Shown: one piece after another, positions 24,349-36,331 of the stretch | How positions within the stretch are numbered: the stretch's first letter is position 1 | How the letters are laid out: every line of letters begins with the position of its first letter | Assembly (NCBI RefSeq): GCF_008064635.1 | Contig: NZ_VRYZ01000006.1 | Location: 62,001 to 126,000 of the forward strand | Source of the DNA: Parahaliea aestuarii | GTDB taxonomy: Bacteria; Pseudomonadota; Gammaproteobacteria; Pseudomonadales; Halieaceae | Length of the DNA stretch: 64,000 nucleotides | Reading direction: 5' to 3' | The notes under the pieces: model-generated | What the model was told of the DNA's origin: nothing | Databases searched by the model: none | The model's input: only the letters and a program-made list of their open reading frames with translations | Position numbers and translations under genes: made by a program

Positions 24349-25554
24349 CTAAACGAGCGAGTCAAACAGAATAACGTCCAGAGGATCACCCTCCGCGACC
24401 GTCACCCCCACCGGCACCACCGCCAGCCCATCGCTATAACACACCGAACTCAACACCCCCGAACTCTGATTCGGATAGCGCCGCGCCACCAGCTCGCCGC
24501 CCTCTCGCTCCAGGCTCACCCGCAAATACTCCTGCCGTGTACCGGCACGACTCACAGCAAACCCTGCCCTGGCGGTCATCGCAATCGGCTCGACGTCGGT
24601 AAGCCCCTGCGCCCGCAGCAACCAGGGGCGCGCGATCAGGCAAAAGGTGACAAAGCTGGAGGTGGGGTTGCCCGGCAAGCCGATAAAGGGGGTGCCGCAA
24701 ACCTGGCCAAAAGCCAGGGGTTTGCCGGGCTTGATGGCCAGGCGCCAGAGACTGAGTTCGCCCAGGCGCTCCACCTGGGCTTTGACGTGATCTTCTTCTC
24801 CGACGGAAACACCACCGGAGGTAATGACGCAGTCCGAGCGGCCCGCCAAATCCTGAAGCGCCGCCGCTGTGGCCGGGCCGTCATCGGGCAGTATGCCACC
24901 GTCGATCACTTCCATGCCCAGCCGCTGCAACAGGCCGGACAGCAGGTAGCGGTTGGAGTTATAGAGCTGGCCGGGGCACAGGCCGCCGGCACTGCCGGGT
25001 TCTACCAGTTCGTCACCGGTGGAAGCCACCGCCACGCGCAGGGGCCGGTAGACTTCTACCGCGGCCACGCCGATGGAGGCGAGCAGGCCCAGATCCTGGG
25101 GTCTCAGGCGGTGACCCGCCGCGAGCACGGTAGCACCGCGGGCAATATCCTGGCCGCGCGGGCGGATGTTGTCGCCGGGCGCAATGGACTCCTGTATTTG
25201 CAGCAGGCCATCCGTCTCTTTGCAGTTTTCCTGCATCACCACCGTGTCGGCACCGGGCGGCACGGGTGCGCCGGTGAAGATACGCGCTGCGGTGCCGGGT
25301 GACAGCGGCTGTGGATTGGAGCCAGCCGGAATACGCTGGCTCACTGGCAGGGACATGCCGGCATCGGCGGCGCGCAGGGCGTAACCATCCATGGCGCTGT
25401 TGTCGTCAGGGGGAACGTCGACGTCCGCCACGACGGTTTGCACCAGCACGCATCCGAGGGCATCCAGCAGCGCACGGCTCGCGGACTCCGCTACCGGCAC
25501 CGCGGCCGCCAGCATCTGTGCCAGCGCATCACTCACCGGCGTGAGGGGTGTCAC
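24349..25554 (-). CDS. moeA: Molybdopterin molybdenumtransferase
   Basis: The 401-residue enzyme inserts molybdate into adenylylated molybdopterin. It shows the MoeA motifs DNSAMDGYAL near the N-terminus, FTGAPVPPGADTVV, STGDELVEPG and the MoCF-domain ITSGGVSVGEEDHVK. GLPGNPTSSFVTF and a C-terminal domain IV complete the usual layout. The GTG start overlaps the moaB stop (GTGA), indicating coupling. Confidence 0.95.
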   Translation of the reverse strand: MTPLTPVSDALAQMLAAAVPVAESASRALLDALGCVLVQTVVADVDVPPDDNSAMDGYALRAADAGMSLPVSQRIPAGSNPQPLSPGTAARIFTGAPVPPGADTVVMQENCKETDGLLQIQESIAPGDNIRPRGQDIARGATVLAAGHRLRPQDLGLLASIGVAAVEVYRPLRVAVASTGDELVEPGSAGGLCPGQLYNSNRYLLSGLLQRLGMEVIDGGILPDDGPATAAALQDLAGRSDCVITSGGVSVGEEDHVKAQVERLGELSLWRLAIKPGKPLAFGQVCGTPFIGLPGNPTSSFVTFCLIARPWLLRAQGLTDVEPIAMTARAGFAVSRAGTRQEYLRVSLEREGGELVARRYPNQSSGVLSSVCYSDGLAVVPVGVTVAEGDPLDVILFDSLV

Positions 25555-26075
25555 TCGGCGGCGCCCCTTACCCCCAGCACTCCGACAAAGTTACAGGGTC
25601 GGTGGGTGCCGTCGAGTTGCTCGCGAATCAGCCCTTCCCAGCCTGTGCGACAGGCGCCGGTGGAACCCGGCATGCAGAAGATCACAGTGTCGTTGGCAAA
25701 ACCCGCCAGCGCACGCGACTGAATGGTGGAGGAACCGATTTCCTCGAAGGACAGGGCCCGGAACACCTCACCGAAACCATCGATGCTTTTATCGAACAGG
25801 GGCATCACCGCCTCCGGGGTGGAGTCGCGGCCGGAAAAGCCGGTGCCGCCGGTAACCAGCACGGCGTTCACCGATTCATCGGCAATCCAGGCGGAGAGCA
25901 CAGCGCGAATCTGGTAGATGTCGTCGCGCACGATGGTTTTGTCGACAGCCCGGTGGCCAGCCTCCTCAAGGGCCGCCACCAGGTACTGGCCGGAGGTGTC
26001 GTTTTCCCCGGTGCGTGTATCCGACACCGTAAGCACTGCGATGCCGAGTGACGCCGATCCCGTTGCGGCTGCCAT
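25551..26075 (-). CDS. moaB: Molybdenum cofactor biosynthesis protein MoaB
   Basis: The 174-residue MoCF-fold protein has AVLTVSDTRTGENDTSG, the TGGTGFSGRDSTPEAV loop and the C-terminal FCMPGSTGACRTGWEGLI block of MoaB/MogA proteins. These adenylylate molybdopterin. GGAG lies 8 nt before the ATG. It is followed directly by moeA and preceded two bases away by the RmlD-like gene. Confidence 0.93.
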   Translation of the reverse strand: MAAATGSASLGIAVLTVSDTRTGENDTSGQYLVAALEEAGHRAVDKTIVRDDIYQIRAVLSAWIADESVNAVLVTGGTGFSGRDSTPEAVMPLFDKSIDGFGEVFRALSFEEIGSSTIQSRALAGFANDTVIFCMPGSTGACRTGWEGLIREQLDGTHRPCNFVGVLGVRGAAE

Positions 26076-26076
26076 A

Positions 26077-26949
26077 TCAGGACTCCGTGGATTTCAGGTT
26101 GTCAAAATAGAGTTTTACCGCATCGGCGACAAACCCCCGCCAGGGCACCTGCTTGATGGCGAAGGTATTGCGCAGGCGATTGCAGTCGAGCCTGCGGCTC
26201 AGGGTGTAGCCCGCCTCCTGCTCCCGCAGCGTCACCGCCTGGGGGCCAAACTCGGAAAACTGGGAGGCGGCCGCCAACAGCACTTCGGCAAACTCGTAGC
26301 AATGGGTGGCATCGGAACTGCCGTAGTGGAACACCCCCCAGCTATTCGCCCCGGCACTCAGCTGGTCGAGCACCCCGGAGACTACCCGGGCGGCGTCCAG
26401 CGAGGGCACCGGGCAGCCGCGCAGACTATTGTCGAGAGTGAGGGTACCCCCCTGCATCAATTGTCCCAGCATGTGGGTCATCACGTTGCGCCCGCGGTGG
26501 GAGAATACCGGCCCGAGGCGCAGCAGCAGGTGGCGTTCGCAGGTCTGGGCGACCAGTTCCTCGCCGCGCTGCAGCAGCCGGCCGATGGTCTCGCTGTTGT
26601 CGGGCACATCCTGCTCGGTGTAGGGTCGCTCCTGTTCGCCGGCGAACACCCGCGCGCTGGACAGCATCAGGTAGATGGCGCCACTGCGCTGGCAGGCCTT
26701 GGCCAGCCAGTGGCAGCGCTCCACATCGGGGTCAAAGAGCTGCTCGCCGCTGTCTACCGCCCCCTGCAGGCGGGCGTCCACCACCACATCGGGGCGGGTT
26801 CGCCGCACCGCTTTCTTGGCATGGCGCTCGCTGCGCCAGCGGCTGGCGGCGAAACCGATGGACTCGAATTCATGGCGCCCCCAGCGGCTGAGCTGTTGTT
26901 CCAGCGCATAGCCAAAGGAGGTATCGGAGCCGATCAGAAGTATGCGCAC
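26077..26949 (-). CDS. RmlD-like NAD(P)-dependent sugar-nucleotide reductase/epimerase family protein
   Basis: The 290-residue protein is an extended short-chain dehydrogenase. A Rossmann start MRILLIGSDTSFGYAL is present, although the usual G-x2-G-x2-G is degenerate. LSSARVFAGEQERPYTEQD resembles the substrate strand of RmlD proteins. The catalytic Y-x3-K is not intact where expected: the segment around RLLQRGEELVAQ has no Tyr before it. It might therefore be non-catalytic or regulatory, like MAT2B-type RmlD homologues. It starts with GTG and sits tightly upstream of moaB. Confidence 0.65.
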   Translation of the reverse strand: MRILLIGSDTSFGYALEQQLSRWGRHEFESIGFAASRWRSERHAKKAVRRTRPDVVVDARLQGAVDSGEQLFDPDVERCHWLAKACQRSGAIYLMLSSARVFAGEQERPYTEQDVPDNSETIGRLLQRGEELVAQTCERHLLLRLGPVFSHRGRNVMTHMLGQLMQGGTLTLDNSLRGCPVPSLDAARVVSGVLDQLSAGANSWGVFHYGSSDATHCYEFAEVLLAAASQFSEFGPQAVTLREQEAGYTLSRRLDCNRLRNTFAIKQVPWRGFVADAVKLYFDNLKSTES

Positions 26950-26986
26950 CCGCAGCTATCCCCGGTACTGGCAACGGCAGGCTTGA

Positions 26987-27502
26987 TCAGAAGGGAATGT
27001 CGTCGTCGTAATCGGCAAAATCGTTGGGTGCACTCTGGGGTGCCTGTTGCGGCGCTTGTTGCGGGGCCCGCTGCTGCGCTGGCGCTGGACGCGAGGCCTG
27101 CTGGGGCGCTCCGCCGCCATAACTGCCACCCGGGGGCTCGCTGTATTCGCCCTGGCCGGCGCCGCGGCTGTCCAGCATCTGCATTTCACTGGCGACAATT
27201 TCGGTGGTGTAGCGATCCTGACCATCCTGGCCCTGCCACTTGCGGGTGCGCAGAGAGCCCTCCACATAGACCTTGGAGCCCTTGCGCAGGTATTCGCCGG
27301 CAATCTCCGCCAGGCGGTTGAAGAACACCACCCGGTGCCACTCGGTGCGCTCCTGGGGCTGGCCTGTCTGCTTGTCTTTCCAGCTTTCGGAAGTCGCCAG
27401 GTTGACATTGGTCACTGCGCCGCCGGAGGGCATGTAGCGGGTCTCGGGATCCTGGCCGAGATTGCCCACCAGAATGACTTTGTTCACGCCGCGTGAGGCC
27501 AT
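26987..27502 (-). CDS. ssb: Single-stranded DNA-binding protein
   Basis: The 171-residue protein begins [20 protein letters not shown], has the OB-fold core ([30 protein letters not shown]) and a Gln/Pro/Gly-rich linker. It ends with the acidic tip DYDDDIPF that recruits partner proteins. The start is set at the conserved MASRG; the open frame extends upstream without homology. In Pseudomonas ssb lies next to an MFS gene and uvrA. Here the MFS gene is separated from ssb by an oxidoreductase gene. Confidence 0.97.
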   Translation of the reverse strand: MASRGVNKVILVGNLGQDPETRYMPSGGAVTNVNLATSESWKDKQTGQPQERTEWHRVVFFNRLAEIAGEYLRKGSKVYVEGSLRTRKWQGQDGQDRYTTEIVASEMQMLDSRGAGQGEYSEPPGGSYGGGAPQQASRPAPAQQRAPQQAPQQAPQSAPNDFADYDDDIPF

Positions 27503-27616
27503 GTTGCTTCCCCTGTGAAGAGCAGATGAGTAACGGTAATCGAGCCGGAGACTATAACAATCACACCCGCCGATTGCGACAGGCAAAGGCGGTCATACGC
27601 CTTCCAATGCGGCCTT

Positions 27617-29029
27617 TCAGCCCCGCAATGCAGCCAGCGCCGCGGAGCCACTGCGCCACAACTGGCGGCGCCAGCGCGGGGCGCCGCCGGCGCAGGCCGA
27701 CTCCTCCCAGCCCAGGACTTTGTCGGTGGCCTTGTACACCAGCCAGCGCAGCGGTTCCGGCTCCCAGTGCCGCAGTGCTGCGGCCGGCAGGCCGCGGTGG
27801 GCCCAGGGCATGCCGGCCAGCTCACTGTCGCGCCCCAGCACCAGGTCCGCGAGGGTGCGCGCCATGAGGTTAGAGGCGCCAACCCCCTCACCGAGATAGC
27901 CGCCAGCGGTACCGAAACCGCTGGCGGTATCAAACACGGCGTGGGGGCATGCGCGCCGGGGAATACCGAGGGTACCCCCCCAGCAGTGGCTCACAGCCAC
28001 ATCCTCCAGTTGCGGCAGACAGGCGCGCATCAGGCGAGCTATACCGGTAAAGGCCTCGCCATCGGCGCTGAAATCCGCCCGCGGTTCCCCACCAAAGCGG
28101 TAGCTGCCGCGGGAGCCGAACACCAGGCGATTGTCCGCTCGCCGCTGGGCATAGGTGATCAGCGGACTGGCATCGGAGAACACCTCGTAGCGGGCCAGCC
28201 CGATGTCCGTCCACTGGGCCTCGCTCAAGGGCTCGGTGGCCAGCACCCGGCTCTGCACGGGCAGCACGTGGTGTCGCTGGGCCGGCAGGTTCCAGCTGAA
28301 GCCCTCCACCGCCATCAAGCGCACCGGGGCGCGCACCGCGCCCTGCTCGCTCTGCAGCCACCCTGCGGCCAGGCCCGTCACCGGGCTGTGTTCAAAGATA
28401 TCCACCCCCAGGGCGCTCACGCTGTCCGCCAGGCCCCGGGCCAGCCTGGCCGGATGAATACGGGCGATGTGCGGGGTATAAATGGCGCCGAGAGGATTGT
28501 TCAGACGCAGACGCCCTGCCAGTTCCTCGCCGTCCAGCCAGCGGTAGTCGGCTTCACTGTAGCCAAGGGCGCGATAGTGCTCGAGATGGGCGCGCTGTGT
28601 GGCGAGCTGTTCAGGATAGCGGGCCGCGGCAAACAGGCCGCCACCGCGCCGGTAGTCGCAATCGATGCTCTCCCGGGCCAGTACCGCTTCCACTTCCGGC
28701 AGAATCCCGAGGATGGCCTCGCGGGCGAGCTGGCGGGCCTCCTCGTCGAGACCGGCCAGCAACCTGGCCTCCCCCTCCACCGCCGCCATCATCCAGCCGC
28801 CGTTACGGCCGGAGGCGCCGAAACCACAGATATCGCGCTCCAGCACACAAATACGGAGAGACGGTTGCAGGCGTTTCAGATAATAGGCCGTCCACAGGCC
28901 GGTATAGCCACCGCCGGCAATGGCGACGTCGTAATCGCGCTCGCCAAGCAAAGCCGGGCGCGGGGTCAGCGGGCCCAGTTCCGCCATCCACAGGCTGATA
29001 TCAGGAAACTGTGGCGCGGCGCTGCTCAC
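27617..29029 (-). CDS. FAD-dependent amine/amino-acid oxidase (DAO family)
   Basis: The 470-residue flavoprotein has a dinucleotide-binding GGGYTGLWTAYYLKR motif after about 40 residues. GFGASGRNGGW, typical of gamma-glutamylputrescine oxidase-like DAO proteins, follows. A C-terminal GYLGEGVGASNLMARTLADL contains the second FAD contact. GTG at 29029 is chosen because it overlaps the MFS stop (GTGA). The amine substrate is not known. Cotranscription with an MFS exporter is likely. Confidence 0.8.
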   Translation of the reverse strand: MSSAAPQFPDISLWMAELGPLTPRPALLGERDYDVAIAGGGYTGLWTAYYLKRLQPSLRICVLERDICGFGASGRNGGWMMAAVEGEARLLAGLDEEARQLAREAILGILPEVEAVLARESIDCDYRRGGGLFAAARYPEQLATQRAHLEHYRALGYSEADYRWLDGEELAGRLRLNNPLGAIYTPHIARIHPARLARGLADSVSALGVDIFEHSPVTGLAAGWLQSEQGAVRAPVRLMAVEGFSWNLPAQRHHVLPVQSRVLATEPLSEAQWTDIGLARYEVFSDASPLITYAQRRADNRLVFGSRGSYRFGGEPRADFSADGEAFTGIARLMRACLPQLEDVAVSHCWGGTLGIPRRACPHAVFDTASGFGTAGGYLGEGVGASNLMARTLADLVLGRDSELAGMPWAHRGLPAAALRHWEPEPLRWLVYKATDKVLGWEESACAGGAPRWRRQLWRSGSAALAALRG

Positions 29030-30255
29030 GGGTGTGGCATTTCCCCCTTGGCGCTCTCCACAGCGTCGCCGCCACCGGCACAGGCCATGCGCGGCAGCGC
29101 CAGCAGCAGCCAGCCCAGCACCAGGGCGAGACACAGCAGCAACAGGGCGTGTGCGCCCCACCACTGCAGCAGGATGCCTCCCAGCGCACCGCCGGCAAAG
29201 GCGCCGAGAAACTGGCAGGTGGCGTAGAGACCGAGTGCGGTACCGCGGCCGCGGGGGGCAACGGATTTGCTCACCAGCGAAGGCAGAGTTGCCTCCAGGT
29301 AGTTAAAGCCGATAAAAAACAGCCACAGGCCGAGCCAGACCAAGAGGCTTTGTGGCGGCGCCACCAACAGCGACAGTGCCAGCGACAACAGCATCAGGCC
29401 CATCGCAAAGGCCGCCCGCGGGCGGCCACCACGCTCGGCCCAGCGCATCAGCGGCACCACTCCCAGCAGGGACAGCAACACCACCGCAAGGTAGACCTGC
29501 CAGTGGCTTTCACGCGCCAACGACAGCACCTCTTGCAACATCCCGGGAATGACCAGGAAGGCCGCCATCAGGGTGAAATGCAGAATGAATACGCCGGCGT
29601 TGAGACGCAGCAGTTCAGCATCGGCAAGACTGCGCAGGATGAGGTTGCCGCGGGCGCCGACAGCATCGTGCTCCCGCGCCGGCGCCGACGCCGGCACGAC
29701 AAACAGCACAACAGCGATACCGCACAGGGCCAGGGCTACGGTGAGGTAGAACACCGCCGACAAACCGCCCCAGGCCGCCACCAGCGGTCCGATCACCAGG
29801 GCGAGGGTAAAAGCCAGGCCAATGCTGGCACCGACGACGGCCATGGCCTTGGTGCGCTGCTCGTCGCGGGTCTGGTCCGCCACCAGGGCCATCACGGTGC
29901 CGGCGATGGCGCCGGCACCCTGCAGGGCGCGGCCGAGGATCACACCCGACAGGGACTCCGCCATAGCAGCTACCAGGCTGCCCAGGGCAAACAGCAGCAG
30001 GCCGCCAACTATTACCGGGCGGCGGCCGATGCGGTCCGACAGCCAGCCCAGGGGAATCTGCAACAGGGCCTGGCTGAGGCCGTAGATACCGAGGGCCAGG
30101 CCGATCAGCGCGGGGGTCGCACCGCGCAGATCGGTGGCATAGACGGCCAGCAGTGGCAGGACCATAAACAGGCCCAGCATGCGGAAACTGTAGAGCAGAG
30201 CGAGCGCGGAAACAGTGCGCCGCTCAAGGGCATTCATCGGTTGGCGGGTAATCAC
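29026..30255 (-). CDS. MFS transporter (YajR/drug-exporter-like)
   Basis: The 409-residue protein has twelve predicted TM helices. The MFS motif A is GWLSDRIGRRPVIV between TM2 and TM3, and GRALQGAGAIAGTVMAL belongs to the exporter motif B/C region. GTG at 30255 is favoured by AAGGAAAG upstream; the later ATG at 30237 has no clear ribosome-binding site. The protein resembles the MFS product found beside ssb in Pseudomonas. No substrate is apparent. Confidence 0.85.
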   Translation of the reverse strand: MITRQPMNALERRTVSALALLYSFRMLGLFMVLPLLAVYATDLRGATPALIGLALGIYGLSQALLQIPLGWLSDRIGRRPVIVGGLLLFALGSLVAAMAESLSGVILGRALQGAGAIAGTVMALVADQTRDEQRTKAMAVVGASIGLAFTLALVIGPLVAAWGGLSAVFYLTVALALCGIAVVLFVVPASAPAREHDAVGARGNLILRSLADAELLRLNAGVFILHFTLMAAFLVIPGMLQEVLSLARESHWQVYLAVVLLSLLGVVPLMRWAERGGRPRAAFAMGLMLLSLALSLLVAPPQSLLVWLGLWLFFIGFNYLEATLPSLVSKSVAPRGRGTALGLYATCQFLGAFAGGALGGILLQWWGAHALLLLCLALVLGWLLLALPRMACAGGGDAVESAKGEMPHP

Positions 30256-30320
30256 GGACAACGTCTTTCCTTTAGGCGCGGTTATGGTAGCAGCTATGCC
30301 AGGAGGGCACATCCACCCAA

Positions 30321-30349
30321 TTGCCAGCCCCGGCCTTTGAGTCTATAGT
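30321..30349 (+). promoter_or_regulatory. Sigma70-type promoter for argD
   Basis: TTGCCA, a 17-nt spacer and TATAGT lie about 80 nt before the argD start. The predicted transcript begins just before the hairpin at 30361-30384. Confidence 0.5.
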
Positions 30350-30370
30350 TGATCGTTTCGAGGCAGCCAA
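30342..30370 (-). promoter_or_regulatory. Divergent promoter for the MFS-oxidoreductase unit
   Basis: On the minus strand TTGGCT and TATAGA are separated by 17 nt. The -10 overlaps the argD promoter's -10 on the other strand, so the two promoters would compete. Confidence 0.4.
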
Positions 30371-30384
30371 CCGCTGCCTTTTTT
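30361..30384 (+). terminator. Terminator-like hairpin at the start of the argD leader
   Basis: AGGCAGC-CAACC-GCTGCCT forms a perfect 7-bp stem followed by a T-run. No plus-strand gene lies upstream that it could terminate, so it belongs to the argD leader. Confidence 0.55.
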
Positions 30385-30427
30385 GCTTTTATACGCCTTC
30401 TACATTCACACAACAGAGGAACCAGCT

Positions 30428-31630
30428 GTGGCCGTGCCAGCCCCCGCACCCGCCGTCGAAGCGGTATCAGCCCTGATGCCCACCTACGCCAGACTGCCCG
30501 TGAGCTTCGTGCGCGGCGAAGGCATCTACCTGTTCGACAGCGAGGGCCGACGCTACATGGATGCCATCGCCGGCATCGGGGTCAACGCCCTCGGTCACGC
30601 CCACCCGGCGCTGGTCGCTGCGGTGCAGGAACAGGCGGCCAAGCTGATTCACACCTCAAACCTCTACCACATCAACGAACAGGAGGCGCTGGCCGCCAAC
30701 CTGACCGGCGTGGCGGGCATGGAGAGCTGCTTTTTCGGCAACTCCGGCGCCGAGGCCAACGAAGCCGCCATAAAACTGGCGCGACTCTACGGCCACCAGC
30801 GCGGCGTGGACAAGCCCGCCATCATCGTCATGGAGCGCTCTTTCCACGGCCGCACCCTGGCCACCCTCAGCGCCACCGGCAACCGCAAGATCCAGGCCGG
30901 CTTCGAACCGCTGGTGAGCGGCTTTGTGCGCGCCCCCATGAACGACATCCAGGCCCTGCGCCAGATCGCCACCAACAACCCCGATGTGGTGGCGGTACTG
31001 CTGGAGCCCATCCAGGGAGAGGGCGGCCTGCACCCGGCCGACACCGACTACCTGCAGGCCGTGCGCGCACTGTGCGACAACCAGCAGTGGCTGCTGATGC
31101 TGGACGAGGTGCAGACCGGCAACGGTCGTACCGGCAGCTACTTCGCCTACCAGCAGCTGGGTTTCACCCCGGATGTGGTCACCACCGCCAAGGGGCTCGG
31201 CAACGGCCTGCCCATCGGCGCCTGCCTGGCCCGGGGCGAAGCCGCCCGTATCTTCTGCGCCGGCCACCACGGCTCCACCTACGGCGGCAATCCGCTGGTA
31301 TGCGCCGCCGCCAACACGGTGGTGAACACCATTGTGAATGAAGGACTGGCGCAGCAGGCGGCACAGCGCGGCGAGCAACTGCGCGCCGCGCTGGCGCGGG
31401 AACTGGCCGACGACGACCGGGTGGTGGACATTCGCGGCCGCGGCCTGATGGTGGGCGTGGAACTGAACCGGGACTGTGGCGCGCTGGTCGGCCTGGCCCT
31501 GCAGGAGGGTCTGCTGATCAACGTCACCGCCGGCAACGTCCTGCGCCTGCTGCCGCCGCTGATCATCAGTGAAACCCAGGTCGACGAACTGGCTGCCGCC
31601 ATCGGCAAGCTGCTGCGCGCCTACGCCTGA
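30428..31630 (+). CDS. argD: Acetylornithine/succinyldiaminopimelate aminotransferase
   Basis: The 400-residue class-III PLP aminotransferase makes N-acetylornithine in arginine synthesis. [57 protein letters not shown] and the PLP-lysine site TTAKGLGNG are all present. The start is GTG at 30428, seven bases after AGAGGA; the region before MPTYARLPV is an Ala/Pro-rich N-terminal extension. argF follows after 49 nt. Confidence 0.94.
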   Translation: MAVPAPAPAVEAVSALMPTYARLPVSFVRGEGIYLFDSEGRRYMDAIAGIGVNALGHAHPALVAAVQEQAAKLIHTSNLYHINEQEALAANLTGVAGMESCFFGNSGAEANEAAIKLARLYGHQRGVDKPAIIVMERSFHGRTLATLSATGNRKIQAGFEPLVSGFVRAPMNDIQALRQIATNNPDVVAVLLEPIQGEGGLHPADTDYLQAVRALCDNQQWLLMLDEVQTGNGRTGSYFAYQQLGFTPDVVTTAKGLGNGLPIGACLARGEAARIFCAGHHGSTYGGNPLVCAAANTVVNTIVNEGLAQQAAQRGEQLRAALARELADDDRVVDIRGRGLMVGVELNRDCGALVGLALQEGLLINVTAGNVLRLLPPLIISETQVDELAAAIGKLLRAYA

Positions 31631-31679
31631 CCCCGGGCACCCAACACGACACGCAACGAGACAAGTAAAGAGATTCGCC

Positions 31680-32594
31680 ATGGCCCAGGTACGCCACTTC
31701 CTCACCCTCCAGGACTTCAGCCCGAGTGAGCTGCATTCAGTGCTGGAGCGCGCCATCGAGATGAAAAAGGAACACCGCGAGGGTCGCGACCAGCGCCAGT
31801 TCCCGGGCAGCGTGCTGGCCATGATCTTTGCCAAGTCCTCCACCCGCACCCGGGTCTCCTTCGAGGCCGGCATGGCCCAGCTCGGCGGCCACGCCATGTT
31901 CCTGTCGCCCAGCGACACCCAGCTGGGCCGCGGCGAACCGGTGGAGGACAGCGCCCGGGTGATCTCCTCGATGGTGGACATCGTGATGATCCGCACCTTC
32001 GGCCACGACATTGTCGAGCGCTTTGCCGCCCACTCCAGCGTGCCGGTAATCAATGCCCTCACCGACGACTTCCACCCCTGCCAGCTGCTGGCGGACATGC
32101 AGACTTACCTCGAACACCGCGGCAGCATCGCCGGCAAGACCGTGTGCTGGGTGGGGGATGGCAACAATATGTGCCAGTCCTACATCAATGCCGCCGAGCG
32201 CTTTGACTTCCAGCTGCGCATCGCCTGCCCGGCCGGCTACGAACCGGATGCGGCACTGCTGGCCCGGCACGCGGACCGCGCTGTGGTCGTGCACGACCCA
32301 CGCGAGGCCGCTGCGGGCGCCGACCTGCTGGTCACCGACGTGTGGGCCTCCATGGGCCAGGAGGACGAGCAGCGTGAGCGCGCCGCCCGCTTCGCCCCCT
32401 ACCAGGTGAACCGCGAGCTGATGGACCTGGCCGCGCCCGATGCCCTCTATATGCACTGCCTGCCCGCCCACCGCGGCGAGGAAATCAGCGCCGAGCTGAT
32501 GGACGCCCCCGACTCCGTCATCTGGGACGAGGCGGAAAACCGCCTGCACGCCCAGAAGGCGCTGATGGAGTTCCTGCTCAAGGCCAGCCGCTGA
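31680..32594 (+). CDS. argF: Ornithine carbamoyltransferase
   Basis: The 304-residue protein carries the carbamoyl-phosphate site [10 protein letters not shown], the HPCQ-type loop in [11 protein letters not shown] and the ornithine-loop [12 protein letters not shown]. The start [13 protein letters not shown] is conserved. It catalyses citrulline formation and lies downstream of argD in the same direction. Confidence 0.96.
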   Translation: MAQVRHFLTLQDFSPSELHSVLERAIEMKKEHREGRDQRQFPGSVLAMIFAKSSTRTRVSFEAGMAQLGGHAMFLSPSDTQLGRGEPVEDSARVISSMVDIVMIRTFGHDIVERFAAHSSVPVINALTDDFHPCQLLADMQTYLEHRGSIAGKTVCWVGDGNNMCQSYINAAERFDFQLRIACPAGYEPDAALLARHADRAVVVHDPREAAAGADLLVTDVWASMGQEDEQRERAARFAPYQVNRELMDLAAPDALYMHCLPAHRGEEISAELMDAPDSVIWDEAENRLHAQKALMEFLLKASR

Positions 32595-32758
32595 ACAGCG
32601 GCCGGCCAGTAAATAACCAGCCCGTCTATACAATCTCCTTTTAATGAAAAATAAATACAACGGAAACAATCCGTCGCAACCCCCCTGCCCCGGCCCTCGC
32701 CCCGCGTAATTGGCGGGCTGACAGGTAAGTGGGCACAGACCTCTGCACTACCCACAAG

Positions 32759-32767
32759 TTATCCACA
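32759..32767 (+). promoter_or_regulatory. Consensus DnaA box upstream of nrdA
   Basis: TTATCCACA is a perfect match to the DnaA box. It lies 23 bp upstream of the proposed nrdA -35 element. DnaA control of nrdAB is known in E. coli. Confidence 0.65.
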
Positions 32768-32789
32768 GAATAAACCCACGCTCGTACCC

Positions 32790-32818
32790 TTGAACTACCC
32801 CGCCACTCGCATTATCTT
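32790..32818 (+). promoter_or_regulatory. Sigma70-type promoter for nrdAB
   Basis: TTGAAC and TATCTT are separated by 17 nt. The first NrdR box overlaps the -10, which would explain repression. Confidence 0.5.
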
Positions 32819-32854
32819 GTAGGCAACTCAGCACTAAACCCCAAGATATAGGGT
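32807..32854 (+). promoter_or_regulatory. Pair of NrdR boxes
   Basis: TCGCATTATCTTGTAG (32807-32822, about 10/16 to the NrdR consensus) and CCCCAAGATATAGGGT (32839-32854, about 12/16) have centres 32 bp apart, close to three helical turns. This is the spacing NrdR uses on nrd promoters. No nrdR gene is in the window. Confidence 0.65.
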
Positions 32855-33376
32855 GCCACTGTTGAAATTTGCACCACATCGGCCTCCCGAGCAGTTCGAA
32901 GAGCGCCGCCGCGGTGCAGGGCGTGCAGGCTGGCAAGCAGCCCGACACCCCACCGGACCCGACGCCACCGGCCGCGGCATTGTGCCAGGCCAGAAGATAA
33001 CGTCGGGCCGGACACCGGACACGGAGAGAACGTAGGGAGCGCAACGCCGGAGCAGACCGGCGGGCACAATCAGGGGAAGGCCGGCGGCCATCAGGCGTGC
33101 CGCCAACGCGGGTCGGCGCCCGGGGCGCCGCCGTCAGACCAACACCTCCCTCCTCCCGACAATCCTGGCCGCGGCGCCCCTCCAGGGGCATCGGCAGCCA
33201 GTGGTTCCCCGCACAGGGCGAAAGCGGTAAACCGACGACAGACAAGGCAGCGGTAAGCCGACAACAACAAACAGTCAACGGGCGACCGGCAGCGGGCGAC
33301 CGGAAACAACGAGTTGCGTTCACGGTCCAGACATACAGGTCAGACACAGGCGCAGGCCATCCACATCGGAGCAATT

Positions 33377-36259
<2,883 letters not shown>

Positions 36260-36331
36260 GGCGGGCCCTGCCCCACGGACAAAAGCCGACACGGACAGAA
36301 CAAGACAGAGAATTCAGGAGACAGAAACACA

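Larger units (their letters stand above)
32595..33376 (+). other. Long non-coding leader between argF and nrdA
   Basis: This 782-bp stretch holds no convincing gene. From left to right it has the DnaA box, the nrdA promoter and two NrdR boxes (32759-32854), a GGTGC/GCACC hairpin (from 32851) and a GC-rich structured part including CGGCGCC-CGG-GGCGCCG (33114-33130). Imperfect direct repeats follow around 33220-33303 (AGCGGTAA-x-CCGAC twice, CGGGCGACCGG twice). About 520 nt separate the second NrdR box from the nrdA ATG, so the predicted leader is unusually long. Confidence 0.6.

Noticed and set aside
32834-33106. Minus-strand open frames in the argF-nrdA gap
   Set aside because: The translations are Arg/Pro/Ala-rich with no domain pattern and no ribosome-binding site; they reflect high GC content.
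33040-33110. Possible cobalamin riboswitch in the nrdA leader (GCCGGAGCAGACCGGC resembles a B12 box)
   Set aside because: The box has an extra three bases, and the other conserved cobalamin-riboswitch blocks were not found in the expected order.
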